A stretch of DNA of 64,000 nt from Diospyros lotus (Eukaryota; Streptophyta; Magnoliopsida; Ericales; Ebenaceae): assembly GCF_014633365.1 (NCBI RefSeq), contig NC_068349.1, positions 15,824,753-15,888,752 on the forward strand, read 5' to 3'. A model generated the notes under the pieces. That model ran no database searches and had not been told where the DNA came from. It saw only the letters and a list, made by a program, of their open reading frames with translations. The position numbers were made by a program, and so were the translations under genes. Shown piece after piece: positions 32,768-44,305 of this stretch (the first letter of the stretch is position 1; each line of letters opens with the position of its first letter).

Positions 32768-35249
32768 TTGCGACCTGACTGTCCTTTCTTTTCCCTTGTA
32801 GATGTCCGATCAATACCACGAAAATTCGGGTCAAAAGCGCTGCAACTATTTCAAGGAGAAAACGACACTTCGAATTCTGAAGATTGTCTTATCATGGAGG
32901 GCCAAGACTTTGAGGGTGCGAGCTCGAGGTCTGGGGAGGTCGTTGTCCTGACCTCTTCAAAAACCGAGCTGGAGGTCCAAGATCAGCTCGCTGAAGGGAG
33001 TGCTAGACGCGTGGTCTTCAAGAGATTCCCATCCAAGGCCAAGCCTCACGAGGTGATGGCTTGTGCTCGGGAGTTTCGTCTCTCCAGGAGCTGCCGAATA
33101 TACCTCCCTACTTCGAGCTCCCACGCAGCCTACCCGCCAGCCGATTTTGTAGCCGTTAGCCCTCAGCACCTTGAGTCTGGCTTTAGGTTCCCAGTAGCTC
33201 CGTACCTTATTGCCCTTTTGAACGACGTCAAGCTCGCCCCCTTTCAATTAACGTCGAACTCGTATGCCCAACTCACTTCTTTGGCCGTCTTATTCCTTAC
33301 AAACAAACTTCCTCTTCCTTCCCCAAAGCTGGTAAAATTTTTATTCTCTTTCAAAAATGCCAAGGACGAGCTGTATTACCTGGCAGCCCGTCCTTCCCCA
33401 CATAAGGCCGTCCTTCCTCAGGGTAAAGCGAAGGGAAAGTCCAACGTGGGCGATTACAAGTCCAGTTGGTTCTTCGTGTCTTGCCCTTCGCTGTCCCTGC
33501 TTAGGAATTATAGTTTCGCACTAACCCCTCGTAAGAGAATATCAGCTCGTATGAATCTTTCCATTCTTTCATGAGTACTTGTTTTAACTTACTCATCCTT
33601 TGATGCAGATTTTGGGGGCAAGAAATCGACTTTATCGACTGAGGAGACTGACGTCCTTGGTAAGCTTGTGGTTGCGAGGTCGGGTTCAGAGATTCTTGAG
33701 CTTTCGAACGAGCTTCTTCGAGAACACGAGCCCGCCCCTCCTCTTGGTGTGGAGACTATCGAGGGACATCACTTTAGGGACTTGGGCACAGAGATCCTTC
33801 CTTCCGTCTTACGGGTCGCAAAGCCGAGCAGTTCAAGAGGGGAAGCCGACCAAGACGAAAGCATGGTTGATCTTGACCTCCTCCAGCCGAAGCGCTCTAG
33901 GGCGAGGTCGGGCACTACGTCGTCCATGAACCCGAGTTCTAGCTCGCGAGGTGGCAAGTCAGAGCAGCCGCAGTCGCAATTGTGCCATCAACAACAGCAG
34001 ACTCAGCAGCCGCGGGGGGGCAGCAAGAGCAGCGGCAAAGAACTCTGCCCCATCAGCCCCAACAGTCAAAGCAAGCTCATCAGCAGCCAGGGCATCGTGC
34101 CCCCACCTCCCGAGACCACTGTTTGAGCGGGGCTCGTGGAAAGGAGGTCGCAGTAGACGTTCGAGACGCCCCTGCCGCCGGCTCGAAGAGGAGGTCTGAC
34201 CAGTCGCAACAGAGGGAGGACATCAGGGCCAAACGGGCTAAGGTCCCTGAGAAGGAGCTGGCCCTAGAGGCCTTGCCAGGAGAGGTCTTCGTTGGCCCCC
34301 TCCTAGATTCCATGCCCAACCTCTTGGGTGCGAACTCGAAACCCCTCGATCACCCGAAGTTAAAGGGGATTCCTCTCTTTGATTTCGTGGCCCGTCACAG
34401 CCTGATGGTAAGTGAGAATTCTTCGTACCTTGGTTTTTTAGCCTGCTTTTTAATCAGCTAACCTTTCTTCTTTCACAGACTTTCCTTGCTGCTATAAAGC
34501 TCTGGGCTCAATACAAGGATTTTGAGGAGCAGCTTGAAACGGTGAGCACGTCCCTTCAGGCTGAAATAGTGAAGCTTGAGGACAGGAAGAATGCCCTGAA
34601 AGCCGAAATAACGAAGCTCTCAGACGAGAAGAAGGATCTCCAGGTCGAGCTCCTTGCTACCCAAAAGAAGGTGGAGGGCTCCCTAACGTGTCTGAGGATG
34701 GAAGCTTAGAAAAATAAAGATCTCAAGGAGGAGCTTCGTAGGTCGAAGAATATGTGGGAGCTTGCCAACTCCGGGCTCACCGGTGAGATAAATAAAGCAA
34801 AGGAGGAGTTGCGGGATACTCAGGAGCGACTCAAATAGACCGAGGCGGGGTTGAAAGAGGCTGAAGTGGAACGGACTTGGGCGGATGATTGTGCTGCCCA
34901 ATGTGAGGAGCTCGCCAAGAGGACCATTGATGATATAAGGGCGGAGGTCGGAGCGCGGATGGACGCTGCGCGATGGGAGACCAGGTCCGAGACCTGCTCG
35001 GCATTCCTGTACACCCTTTGGGTGAACCATCCTCAGATGGATTTCTCCTTCTTCGGTGCGCAGGCTGTCGAGGAGGTGGAGCGGTATGCTGCCAAGGCCG
35101 CAGAGGATGCCAACGATGTCACTCCCCTTGATTCGTCCATGGCCGCGATGCAAGCTCCCCAGGTCGAGGCCGAGCCATCTGGGGCTGTCGAGGTTCAGCC
35201 CGGTGAGACGCCAGGGACCTTTCTATGGAGGTTGCCGAGATTTGTCTAG
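32768..35249 (+). pseudogene. extra antisense ORF of the Tat element (Transposase_28-like, coiled-coil tail)
   Basis: This frame runs opposite to gag-pol. The first part (32896-33530, from MEGQDFEGASS) contains PPADFVAVSPQHLESGFRFP and PVAPYLIALLNDVKLAPFQL, matching the plant family called 'putative gypsy type transposon' (Transposase_28). Likely introns lie at 33531-33608 (GTAAGA...GCAG) and 34408-34478 (GTAAGT...ACAG). The middle part is Ser/Gln/Arg-rich and carries basic clusters (AKRAKVPEKELALEALPGE). The last part (34479-35249) is a long heptad-like coiled coil rich in E, K and L. It is broken by at least two TAG codons (near 34708 and 34838) and by frame changes. Antisense extra ORFs are known in this lineage; their role is unknown. 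Confidence 0.75.
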
Positions 35250-35339
35250 CCGAGGCTATTGAGGTCGATCTTCAGCCGACTTTGTCTACTACAGTCCACC
35301 CCGTCGAGGTCGATTTTTTAGAATGAACCGCCCCTCCTA

Positions 35340-36590
35340 GCTAGTACTCCCACATGTTTTTTTTTTTGGTAATATGAGCTTCATCCAATAAAAATGGGTG
35401 TTTTCTGTACTTTTGTGCACGTTGCCTCAGATTTCTTTGTGAACTCAAGCTTATTAGACTTAAATGCTAACGAATTGTTCATGATATATTTTGAAAACCA
35501 CTTCAACAAACTTCCGGAGATCGTCTCAGAAGAAGTCTTCATGAGTATAACTTGAGAACGAATCGTCCGACCATAGGTCTAGATAAATCCAGAGTATTCC
35601 CGGTTCGTAGACTAACATGCTAGAACTAACTCATCGATAATAGTTGTAATAATCAACGCGAACATTTATACTTAGGCAATTTCCAAGAAACCCCCATCCA
35701 GCATGTTTTGTCAAGATAACGAGAACCTTACCGAGGTCCATGTAAAGGCAGATCGCCTTGCGATCTCGGCTAACATATAGTGGCTGAGAAGCTCGTTATA
35801 GATGACCAGGACGCGTGTCCGGTAGGTCGCGAATAGTCTTATTTAGGCAAATTAAGACAGACCTCAGCTGACACGGTTGAGTATGCAAAATTTGCTAGGA
35901 TATGAGATTGTGTCATGACCTCGACTGCAATATTGAGGCTTTTGATAAGTTGTAACAAATTGGGAGTAAACACTCAGGTAGGTCGCAGACCGTGGCTTTC
36001 AGCCATGATAAAAGGACCCCCGTTAGTGAAAACTCAACTTGTACCGCCAAGTTATATGTTCGGGCGGGTCGTAGGGCGATCCCAGCTAACACATCGCAGC
36101 TTGTTATTTCGTTGACTTGCATTGCCGGGATATGTGCCCAGGTAGGTCGCGTTACGACCTCAGCTAACACATCGCGGCTTCTGCAACTTTTAATTGAATC
36201 GAGAGGGAACACCCAGGAAGGTTGCAGACCATGGCTTAGGCCAAGATAAAAGAACCTCGGCTAGTGATCCCAAGCTCGGAGTTTACTTGTGTAAGTGGTT
36301 GCTCAGTAGGTTCCAAACGATGACATTAAGTCAAGATGAATGGTTCTCAGCTCGCATACCATGACCTGAGGCAGGGACCGAGGTGAATGCTCAGTTAAGC
36401 CGTAGACCGTAACACAGTAGTTAGGTTACTTACGTTCCAGCTCGCAAACCATGGCTCCTCAACCCGTTATTTCAGGGGTATTTAATCGAATACCAATAAG
36501 AATAAATCGCAATGAAAGTTCATAGATTCTAACCAGAATCATGAAGGTTATTCGGAATAAAAAGACGGAACATAGGTAAGAACAATTACA
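35340..36590. repeat. spacer of the Tat element with diverged repeats
   Basis: The stretch between the antisense ORF and the end of pol has no coding motifs. Two kinds of phrases recur: acac(t/c)cagg(t/a)aggt(c/t)gcagacc(g/a)tggct at about 35970 and 36208, and a cagctaacacatcgc(a/g)gctt phrase at about 36092 and 36162. This suggests an old duplication of about 70-240 bp units. Such repeat-rich spacers are common in Tat elements. Confidence 0.6.
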
Positions 36591-36591
36591 T

Positions 36592-39500
36592 TTACTTGAA
36601 GTAAGGACGAAGGTGTTCCGCATTCCAAGCTCGTGGGAGGGGAAAACCGTCCATGTTTGCCAGATGATACGCCCCGTTACCTAGATTTTCCTTGATGATA
36701 AATGGACCTTCCCAGTTAGGGCCTAGGGTGCCATCGCTCGTCGCCCGTGCTCCTGGGAGTACCAGACGTAGTACCGGGTCTCCAATGTTGTAACGTCGAA
36801 TTCAGACCTTCCTGTTGTAGTATCGTGCCACCCTTTGTTGATAAATGGCGACCCTTACGCGAGCCATATCTCTCGATTCCTCGAGCAGGTCTAGATTTGC
36901 CGCTAGCAGCTCGTTATTTCAATCTGAGCTGAAGGTGGCCCTTCGGTGGCTGGCCACTTCATTCTCAGCGGGGATCATAGCCTCCGACCCATACGCTATT
37001 GAGAATGGAGTTTCTCTAGTACTGCTTCGAGCTGTTGTTCGATAGGCCCATAGCACTATTTGCAGTTCATCCACCCAAACCCCCTTTTTAGCTTCAAGCT
37101 TTGTTTTCAGGGTCTGCTTGATTATTTTGTTGACAGCTTCTACCTGCCCATTGGCCTGGGGGTGATCAACGGCAGTGAAACTTTTTCGGATCCCCATTGA
37201 CTCACAGAATTGGATGAATTGTTCGCTGGTGAATTGGGTTCCGTTGTTCGTTATTATTTGCTGCGGCACCCCGAACCTGCAGATTATGTTATCTCATGTA
37301 AACACTTGTGCCTTCGCACTGGTGATTTGTGCGAGCTCTTTAGCCTCTGCCTATTTGGTGAAGTAATCAACCGCCACTGTGGCATGCTTGCATCCTCCGC
37401 GAGCCGTTGGGAGTGGCCCGATTAGATTCATGCCCCAAATAGCAAAGGGCCACGGGCTGCTCATCTGCTGCAAGTAAGCTGGCGGAACTCGTGGAACTTT
37501 GGCGAACCTTTGACACTTCTCGCATTTCTTGACCATCTCTATGGCATCTTGCTTTACAATGGGCCAATAAAACCCTTATCGGATGGCCTTTTGTGCCAAC
37601 GAAAGTGCCCCCGCATGATTACCGCAGTGACCTGCATGAATTTCTTCTAGCATAGTCTGGCAGTCGGTGCCGTCGATGCACCTCAGGAGCGGGGCTGAGA
37701 ACCCCCTCCGGTACAGTCTATCATCATAGATGCAATATCGAGCTACTTGAGCTCGTAGACGACGGGCTTCTAACTTGTCTTCCGGTAATTTCTCGTCTTG
37801 CAGGTACTCCAAAATGGGAATCATCCATGAGTTTCAGGGCGCCGAGATCACTAGCGTTTCAGGTCGTTGTTCTGTGCTCGGTACGGTCAAAAAATCGATA
37901 GGTATGTCTCCCAAGAATTCTGCATCCCAAGAAGATGCTAGGCGAGCTAACGCGTCCTCATGAGAGTTCTGGGAACGGGAGATTTGGTGCATTTCATATT
38001 TTTCGAAAGTGGCTAAGAGTTCGTGTACCTTCTGTAAGTATGCCGCCATCTTTGCATCTCTGGCCAGGTATTCTCCCCGTACTTGGGTGACAACCAGCTG
38101 GGAGTCACTGAAGATCTCCAATGATTCAGCTCGTATTTCCTTTGCCAGGCGGAGCCCTGCCAATAGGGCCTCATATTCGGATTCATTATTGGTGGCCGAG
38201 AACCCGAACCTTAGGGCGCAGAGGATTTTGTGACCCTCGGGGCTTATTAGCATAACCCCGGCTCCTGCTCCCTGTTCACATGATAACCCGTCGACGTATA
38301 ATTCCCAGGATGGTTCTTTCAAGTTCTCCGTTTCTTCGTTAGTTGGTCCAGTGAACTCGGCAATGAAGTCTGCCAACGCCTGACCCTTTATCGCCATATT
38401 TGGTTTGTACTTTATGTCGAACTGAGCGAGCTCGATAGACCATTTTAGTAAACGACCTGAGGTATCTGGCTTTTGTAAGATTTGCTTCAACGGAAATTTG
38501 GTCAGGACTTCGATCTCATAAGCTTGAAAATAAGGTCGCAGCTTTCTTGATGCCATTATTAGACAGTAAGCCAATTTTTCAATTGGTGCATACCTTGTTT
38601 CTGCGTCAATCAAGCTTTTGGAGACGTAATAAATGGGGTGCTGCACCCCCTCTTCCCCCCAGACGAGGGCCGCACTAAGAGCCTGTTGGGATACTCCCAA
38701 GTACAAGGTCAACTTCTCTCCTTCCTTAGGTTTGGCGAGTAGTGGGCCCGTCCCATGTACTCCTTCAGTTGCTGGAATGCGACCTCGCATTCCTCTGTCC
38801 ATCTGAAGTCTTTCTCCTTTTTCAAAAGCTCGAAGAACGGGGCACACTTATCAGTCGCCTTTGAAATTGAGCGGCTCAAAGCCGCGACCTACCCATTGGG
38901 GCTTTGTACCTCTTTCTTCCTTACGGGCGACCTCATGTATAGCAAAGCCTTTATCTTGTCCGGGTTGGCTTCGATGCCTCTGTTGTTTACCATGAACCTA
39001 AGAAATTTTTCAGAGGTTACCCCGAAGGCGCACTTGAGCGGGTTGAGCTTCATCTGATAGCTCCGGAGGATTCCAAACATTTCTCCCAGATCGGAAACGT
39101 GATCCATTACTTGCTCGGATTTTACCATCATGTCGTTAATGTATACTTCCATGATTCTTCCGATCAGTGTCTCGAACATCGTATTGACCAGCCTTTGGTA
39201 GGTCGCGCCAGCATTCTTCAATCCAAAAGGCATGACCTTATAACAATAAAGCCCCTGGTCGGTAATGAACGAGGTGTGCTCTTGGTCGGTGGGATTCATG
39301 GGGATCTGGTTGTAGCCTGAATAGGCATCCATGAAACTAAGGAGGCGATGACCAGCCGTTGCATCCACGAGCTGATCGATTCTGGGGAGAGGAAAGCTGT
39401 CCTTAGGACAGGCCTTGTTCAGGTCGGTGAAGTCGATGCAGGTCCTCTACTTTCCATTTTTCTTTTTTACCAGGACCGGGTTGGCCACCCAGACCGGATA

Positions 39501-40307
39501 GTGGGCCTCCTTGATGAAATTGTTTGCCAAGAGTTTGTCCACCTCTTCTTTAAGAGCGGCATAACGCTCTGGAGTCATTGGCCTCCTCTTCTGGCACACT
39601 GGCCTATAGCTCGGATCTACGTTGAGCCTGTGCGACATGACTTCTGGGGCGATTCCCACCATATCCTCGTGGTTCTATGCGAATACATCGAGATTAGCTT
39701 TAAGGAAATTTGCAAGTTGGGATTTTACCTCGGGGGCTAGATTCTTTCCTAGCTTGAGGTGCCTTTCTTTGTCCGCTTCGCTGACCGAGATATCTTCGAG
39801 CTCTTCCATGGGACCAGTGGGTTTGTCACAGTCGACCTCGCGGGGATCCAGGTCATGATTAGTCTCCCATTGGCTGGTCGGTCGTGGGCCATCTTTTGCG
39901 ATGATATTTACTTTCTTTCCTTTTGTTCCTATTTTCAGGGCATCTTCATAACATCGTCTTGCGAGGCACTGTTTCCCCCGTACACATCCTACTCCATTGG
40001 GGGTCAGGAATTTCACTGTAAGCGTCCTGGTTGAAGTGACTAGATCCAAGTCGTTCATTGCCGACCTTCCGAGCACGACGTTGTACGTTGAGGGGCAATC
40101 TATGATTAAGAACTTCGCCAAAGTGGTGACCTTATGATTCGCATCCCCGATGGTGAAGGGAAGGCTGATCCGACCGATAGGGATCACTGCGTCCCCCGTG
40201 AATCCATAGAGTGGCTCTGGGGACGAGCTCAACTGTTCCGATCCCAAAACCATCTGATCGAGGCACGCTCTGTACATTACATTTACCGAGCTGCCCGTGT
40301 CCACCAT
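36592..40307 (-). pseudogene. Tat pol: protease, reverse transcriptase, two RNase H domains, integrase (broken)
   Basis: Protease: VDTGSSVNVMYR near 40300. Reverse transcriptase: 39662-38889, with KKKNGK, FMDAYSGYNQIPM and MPFGLKNAGATYQRLV. The catalytic box reads YIND instead of Y(V/I)DD. RNase H 1: about 38760-38360 (YYVSKSLIDAETRY, ALADFIAEF). RNase H 2: about 38300-37930 (ELYVDGLSCEQGAGAG, NNESEYEALLAG, SDSQLVVTQV, HEDALARLAS). Integrase: 37824-36592, with a zinc-binding part (IHAGHCGNHAG, CEKCQRFA). The core has two of the three acidic residues changed to Asn (WGMNLIGPLP, IITNNGTQF), and the Glu in NGQVEAVN is kept. Pol ends at the TAA at 36592-36594 after RPYFK. Stops also interrupt the frame near 36919, 36800 and 37577. 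The protein is non-functional. Confidence 0.9.
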
Positions 40308-40313
40308 TATCCT

Positions 40314-42131
40314 TCACACTTCGGAGTTATCGATATGGGCTCGTATAACGAGTGCATCGTTGTGAGGCCAATGGACATCTCTGGCCTTTTTTTCCGAGAA
40401 CACCATGTCCTCTGGAGCTGGGCCACCCCTAGATCGCTTCGCGGGAACTGACTGTTCACCCGACCTCGCCAGCAAGACATGGTTAGCTTCTCGTACGTAC
40501 TTGTCGCAGGACCTGTGGGAGGATCCCGAGAGGTGAGGCCCACCATGAATCTTGTATATAGTTCGCACAGCCGGTAAGCGCTCATCATCGGACAGGGGCG
40601 GCAGATGTGCCGGTAGCTGGCTTGGTTGATTGGTCGGCCGTACCACATAGTCTTTCAGGCGACCTTTTCTTATCAAATCTTCAATGGCGTCTCTTAGGGC
40701 CCAGCATTCGGAGGTGTTGTGACCTGCCTCGTTGTGGTACGTGCAAAATTTTTCCTTGTTTCGAAATTTGTTTAGAGTTCTCAACGGGTTGGGCTTCCCG
40801 AACTCCTCTCTGTTTCTTTCCATGGCGAAGATCCTTTCTTGGGGGTCGGATAGGACACAGTAGCTGTCAAAGCGCTGCGACCTACGAGGTCGATCATCTC
40901 CCTCCACCTTCTGAGCTCGCTTGAATACTTCATTGTTTGAGCGCTCCCCCCGAGCTTCCCTTCCGGCGTCTCCGTTATGCCTTCTCTTATTCTGGTTGGA
41001 GCCCCCAGCTTCTTCTCTCGACCCGACGGGTTTCTTTGACCCGAAGGTGTCTTCCCATCGGATCTCCTTAGAAGCTCGTTCATAGAATTCCCCCAGATCT
41101 TTAACCGGGGTCCTGTAGATGCTCTTATAGAGCTTTCCGTCTTTTCGGAGGCCGGCGGAGATCGCCGTTAGGATACTTTCATCGAAGGGATCCTCAACGT
41201 TGCTCACCTCGCGTCTAAACCTGGCGATGTAATCCCTCAGCGGCTCGTTTGCTTTCTAGAATATCGTGGCGAGGTGACAAGGTGGTGCGAGCTGCCTCCT
41301 TAGAGCCCTGTATTGGTTGAGGAACCTCTACTGGCACTCCTCTCAGCTGTTAATGCTGCGTGGCGGGAGGCTCCTGAACCAAGCTCAGGGAATGTCACCC
41401 AATATTGCAGGGAAGACGCGACATTTAACCAGCGAGCTGGATGTCTGCAAATCCATTTTCACGTTGTACGCATTCAGGTAATTGTAGGGGTCGTTGTCCC
41501 CATTATACTGTGGCATGCTTGGGACCTTAAATCTCCGGGGGAGGGGTTCGAGCTCAATCTCCCTCGTGAACGGCGTCCTATCCCCACGGCCATTATTCTG
41601 GCTGTGGACTCCTTGTCGTTCTTCCAGCTGTCCCACCCTTTGATATAGCTCTTCCACGATCGAGTCCGGGCCTATTGATTGCTAGACCTGCGATCGCCTA
41701 CTTCTTTCTCGAACCGGGGAGTGGTGATTTGGTGATGGATAGTTATCCCTGATATCCTCTTCTGCGGGTGGAGGTCTCTCCTCCCGTGGTTGGCGGACCC
41801 TGCGAGGCGACGCCGGTGGATCGTGGACAGCCCGTGCTTGAGCTTGGGCCAGAATTCTGACCGCGTCAGCGAGCTGCATTACCATATTCTCCAATGCTTC
41901 CTAGCGTTGCTGCCAGTCCCAGATCGTCCTTATTCCAGCAATTTGGACAGTAGGTTGGACAGGGAATCGCGGTGGTATGCCGATGGCGTCTCCGGCTGGC
42001 GGCGGTATAGGGATATCTGCCGTCGAGGCGATGGGTCCTCCATTTGGTGGAAAGTCTCGTGGTCTATCGCGGTGATTTTCAAGTGGGTCGATCGCCGCCT
42101 TGGAACTTCGTGTATTCCTTTCTCTGGCCAT
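40314..42131 (-). pseudogene. Tat gag (broken)
   Basis: The frame starts at ATG 42131 (MARERNTRSSKAAIDPL), is Pro/Arg-rich, and continues with MQLADAVRILAQAQA, LPRRFKVPSMPQYNGDNDPY and, after a damaged stretch, VSNVEDPFDESILTAIS. A Gag zinc-binding motif CTYHNEAGHNTSECWAL lies near 40710-40750. At least six in-frame stops are visible (for example at 41901, 41682 and several between 41215 and 41385). Gag would form the particle that packages element RNA. Several stops could each come from a single C-to-T change. Confidence 0.85.
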
Positions 42132-42152
42132 GGCTATTGATCAGAGCAGCCC

Positions 42153-42168
42153 CTTCCTCTAGTGCCAA
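42153..42168 (-). other. primer-binding site of the Tat element
   Basis: The minus strand just inside the 5' LTR reads TTGGCACTAGAGGAAG. Tat-lineage elements commonly have TGGCGCTAGA-like sites here. I did not assign the tRNA. Confidence 0.6.
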
Positions 42169-42170
42169 AA

Positions 42171-42856
42171 TGTCGACATTCGATTTCAGCCGATCGTGAT
42201 TCGTTTTGGGCCGCAGTGAACAAATCCAAAAATACCAAGAAGAAGAAAGGGAACCGCGAATCCCAAGCGTGAGTTAACACTGGAATTTTTTTACGTGGTT
42301 CGGCCAGAACGATGCCTATTCCACGACCGCGCTCTGATTATTCTCTCAGAATGGCGGTATCTCATTATTCCTTTTTTGTCCCTGCCCCTCATGATATCTT
42401 CGACTTTTTTTTATACTGAGGGGCTTTTACAGTTCAAATAACATATAAAAATACAGTGATTGTGTAATGGGGGACAAACAACCCTTATTGCCTTCACAAG
42501 ACCGGGAGTGGGATCCTCATTACGAGAGGCATGGGCTGTTATAGATAAAGTGAACGGACCCTATCTCTGACTTCTCAGCAGCTTTGCCACTCATGCGAGC
42601 TGGAAGTTTTAGGCCAGCGACTTGGATGGTCCAGCGATCTGGAGGATATTTTCGAGACCTCATTAGTCGATTGCTGGGAGCTCGTTGAGAGCTTATCGGG
42701 AGCTTGTCAGATGCTCATTTTACGAGTTTCGGATTTTCAGTGGAGGCCGGACTTTCCTTAACGAGATCGTCTGGGCCTTCTTGGCCTCGGGTGATTGGGC
42801 CAGTCCATCGGGTCGAGTCTGGCCCATGCGAGGTGATACGGGAAATACATATAACA
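42171..42856 (-). repeat. 5' LTR of the Tat element
   Basis: It starts TGTCGACATTCG and ends CATATAACA and is followed by the target duplication CACAT. It is about 93-94% identical by eye to the other LTR. Confidence 0.92.
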
Positions 42857-42861
42857 CACAT

Positions 42862-44300
42862 GAAGCACGAGAAAATTGGGTTCAAGCTTGAAGCAGTTAA
42901 GCCACACATCAATGTCAACAGATTGCTCAAAATAACAAGAAGTCACTTACCCCATACCTTTAACAACCAAAAAACCTTGTTCTGGGACTTGAATCTGTCC
43001 AACTTACTTTCCAAACAGAAGTTTCACCATGAATTAATACAGCGTGGGATGACATACTCAGTGGGAATGCCCTTCATTGATCCTCTTCATTTTTTTCACA
43101 ATTTTAGGGTTGGTTTTAATTTCAATTTCAATTACAAGAAGAACAAGCAATAAAATTCATAAAAATGATCAACAGATTTCATTAGGAGATAAGCACAAAA
43201 CCCCTAAGAGAATGAGAGATGAGAAAGAAGAAAGAGGTAAAGAGATTTAAGGGATATGTTTCTTCTGGCCCAAATGGGTGGTTGGACATGAGCTTGTAGC
43301 GGTAGCAAATGGACTCCGGTGACTAGCACGGTGGTGGATGGCTAACATCTGCAAGCACTTCGACGCTCGAGTAAGTATGAGATTAAAGTGACAGAGTATC
43401 AGTAGTCTAGAAAAGAACATACAATGGTCTATGATCATACTGGTTTATATAAAAGAGAAAAAATGAGAGTCCCCCTGTGTGCATGCTTGCATTGGGCATC
43501 GCAAAGTGATGGGAGTGAGATATCTGGCGCCAGCGAGGCTCTCTGACGAAGACGTGGCACCGACGGGATCGACAATAAATACGGATGGGATCCATCGTAG
43601 GCACGGGAGTGCCAATACACCACGATGATGATGGTAACTGCAAGCTGAGTTGGGCCGAGATTAGGCCTTGGGCCAAGCAGTCTCTGGGCCTTCTGAACTG
43701 GGCTAGACCTGGTTTGGCCAATACAGTCCAGGATAAATTGACACTTGATCCGCTAATAAATTTGACGTGTCAAATATTTGGTCACCGTTCATGTGTTTAA
43801 TGATATGTCTATTACACGTTCAGTGCTGACTAGATAATTAGGTAATCAATAAATGTAAATTGTGAAGGCTAAATATTTAATGGGTTAGAATTAAAATTCA
43901 AGAGGATGATGGGCTTTTCATGTAAAGTTGAGAGAGAAAATATAAGTTTGGCCTATGTTTTTATAAAGGTAAATTGCATTACACACCCCTTATAGTTTGA
44001 CCCATTTACGATAATGTTCCTTATATTTTAAAATTGGCCTTGAAAGTCTCTATGGTTTTGATTTTTTTTAAGCTTAAAACCCTTCCATCAATTCTAAGAG
44101 CTAGTGTCATTTATTGCAAGCCAAAATAATGTAGATTTGCTTCCTATAAAGATTATTTAAATAAAAAATTAAATTTTAATAAACTAAAAAATTAAAAAAT
44201 TAAAAAATTAAAAAGAAATAGCCATCCCCTAGAACTTAAGTTCCCGTTGATAGTAGAATTTGACTTTTTGCTCATTTTTAATAGATGACGCTAAATTGTT
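42862..44300. other. spacer right of the Tat element
   Basis: No gene was recognised. The sequence to about 43130 is the original right flank of the LTR at 26571-31348. A phrase at 43975-44030 (attacacaccccttatagtttgaccc) resembles tails of short plant transposons. A (taaaaaat)n run lies at 44185-44215. Confidence 0.45.
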
Positions 44301-44305
44301 GTTGC

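Larger units (their letters stand above)
31352..42856 (-). mobile_element. full-length Ty3/gypsy retrotransposon of the Tat lineage
   Basis: Two LTRs of 687 and 686 bp (31352-32038 and 42171-42856) and an exact CACAT duplication (31347-31351 and 42857-42861) bound this 11,505-bp element. On the minus strand the order is LTR, primer-binding site, gag, protease, reverse transcriptase, RNase H, a second RNase H, integrase, a repeat-rich spacer, an extra ORF on the opposite strand, polypurine tract, LTR. The double RNase H and the extra ORF after integrase mark the Tat lineage. By eye the LTRs differ at about 45 positions (6-7%), mostly transitions, so the insertion is not recent. Gag and pol contain many stops. 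Confidence 0.92.
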
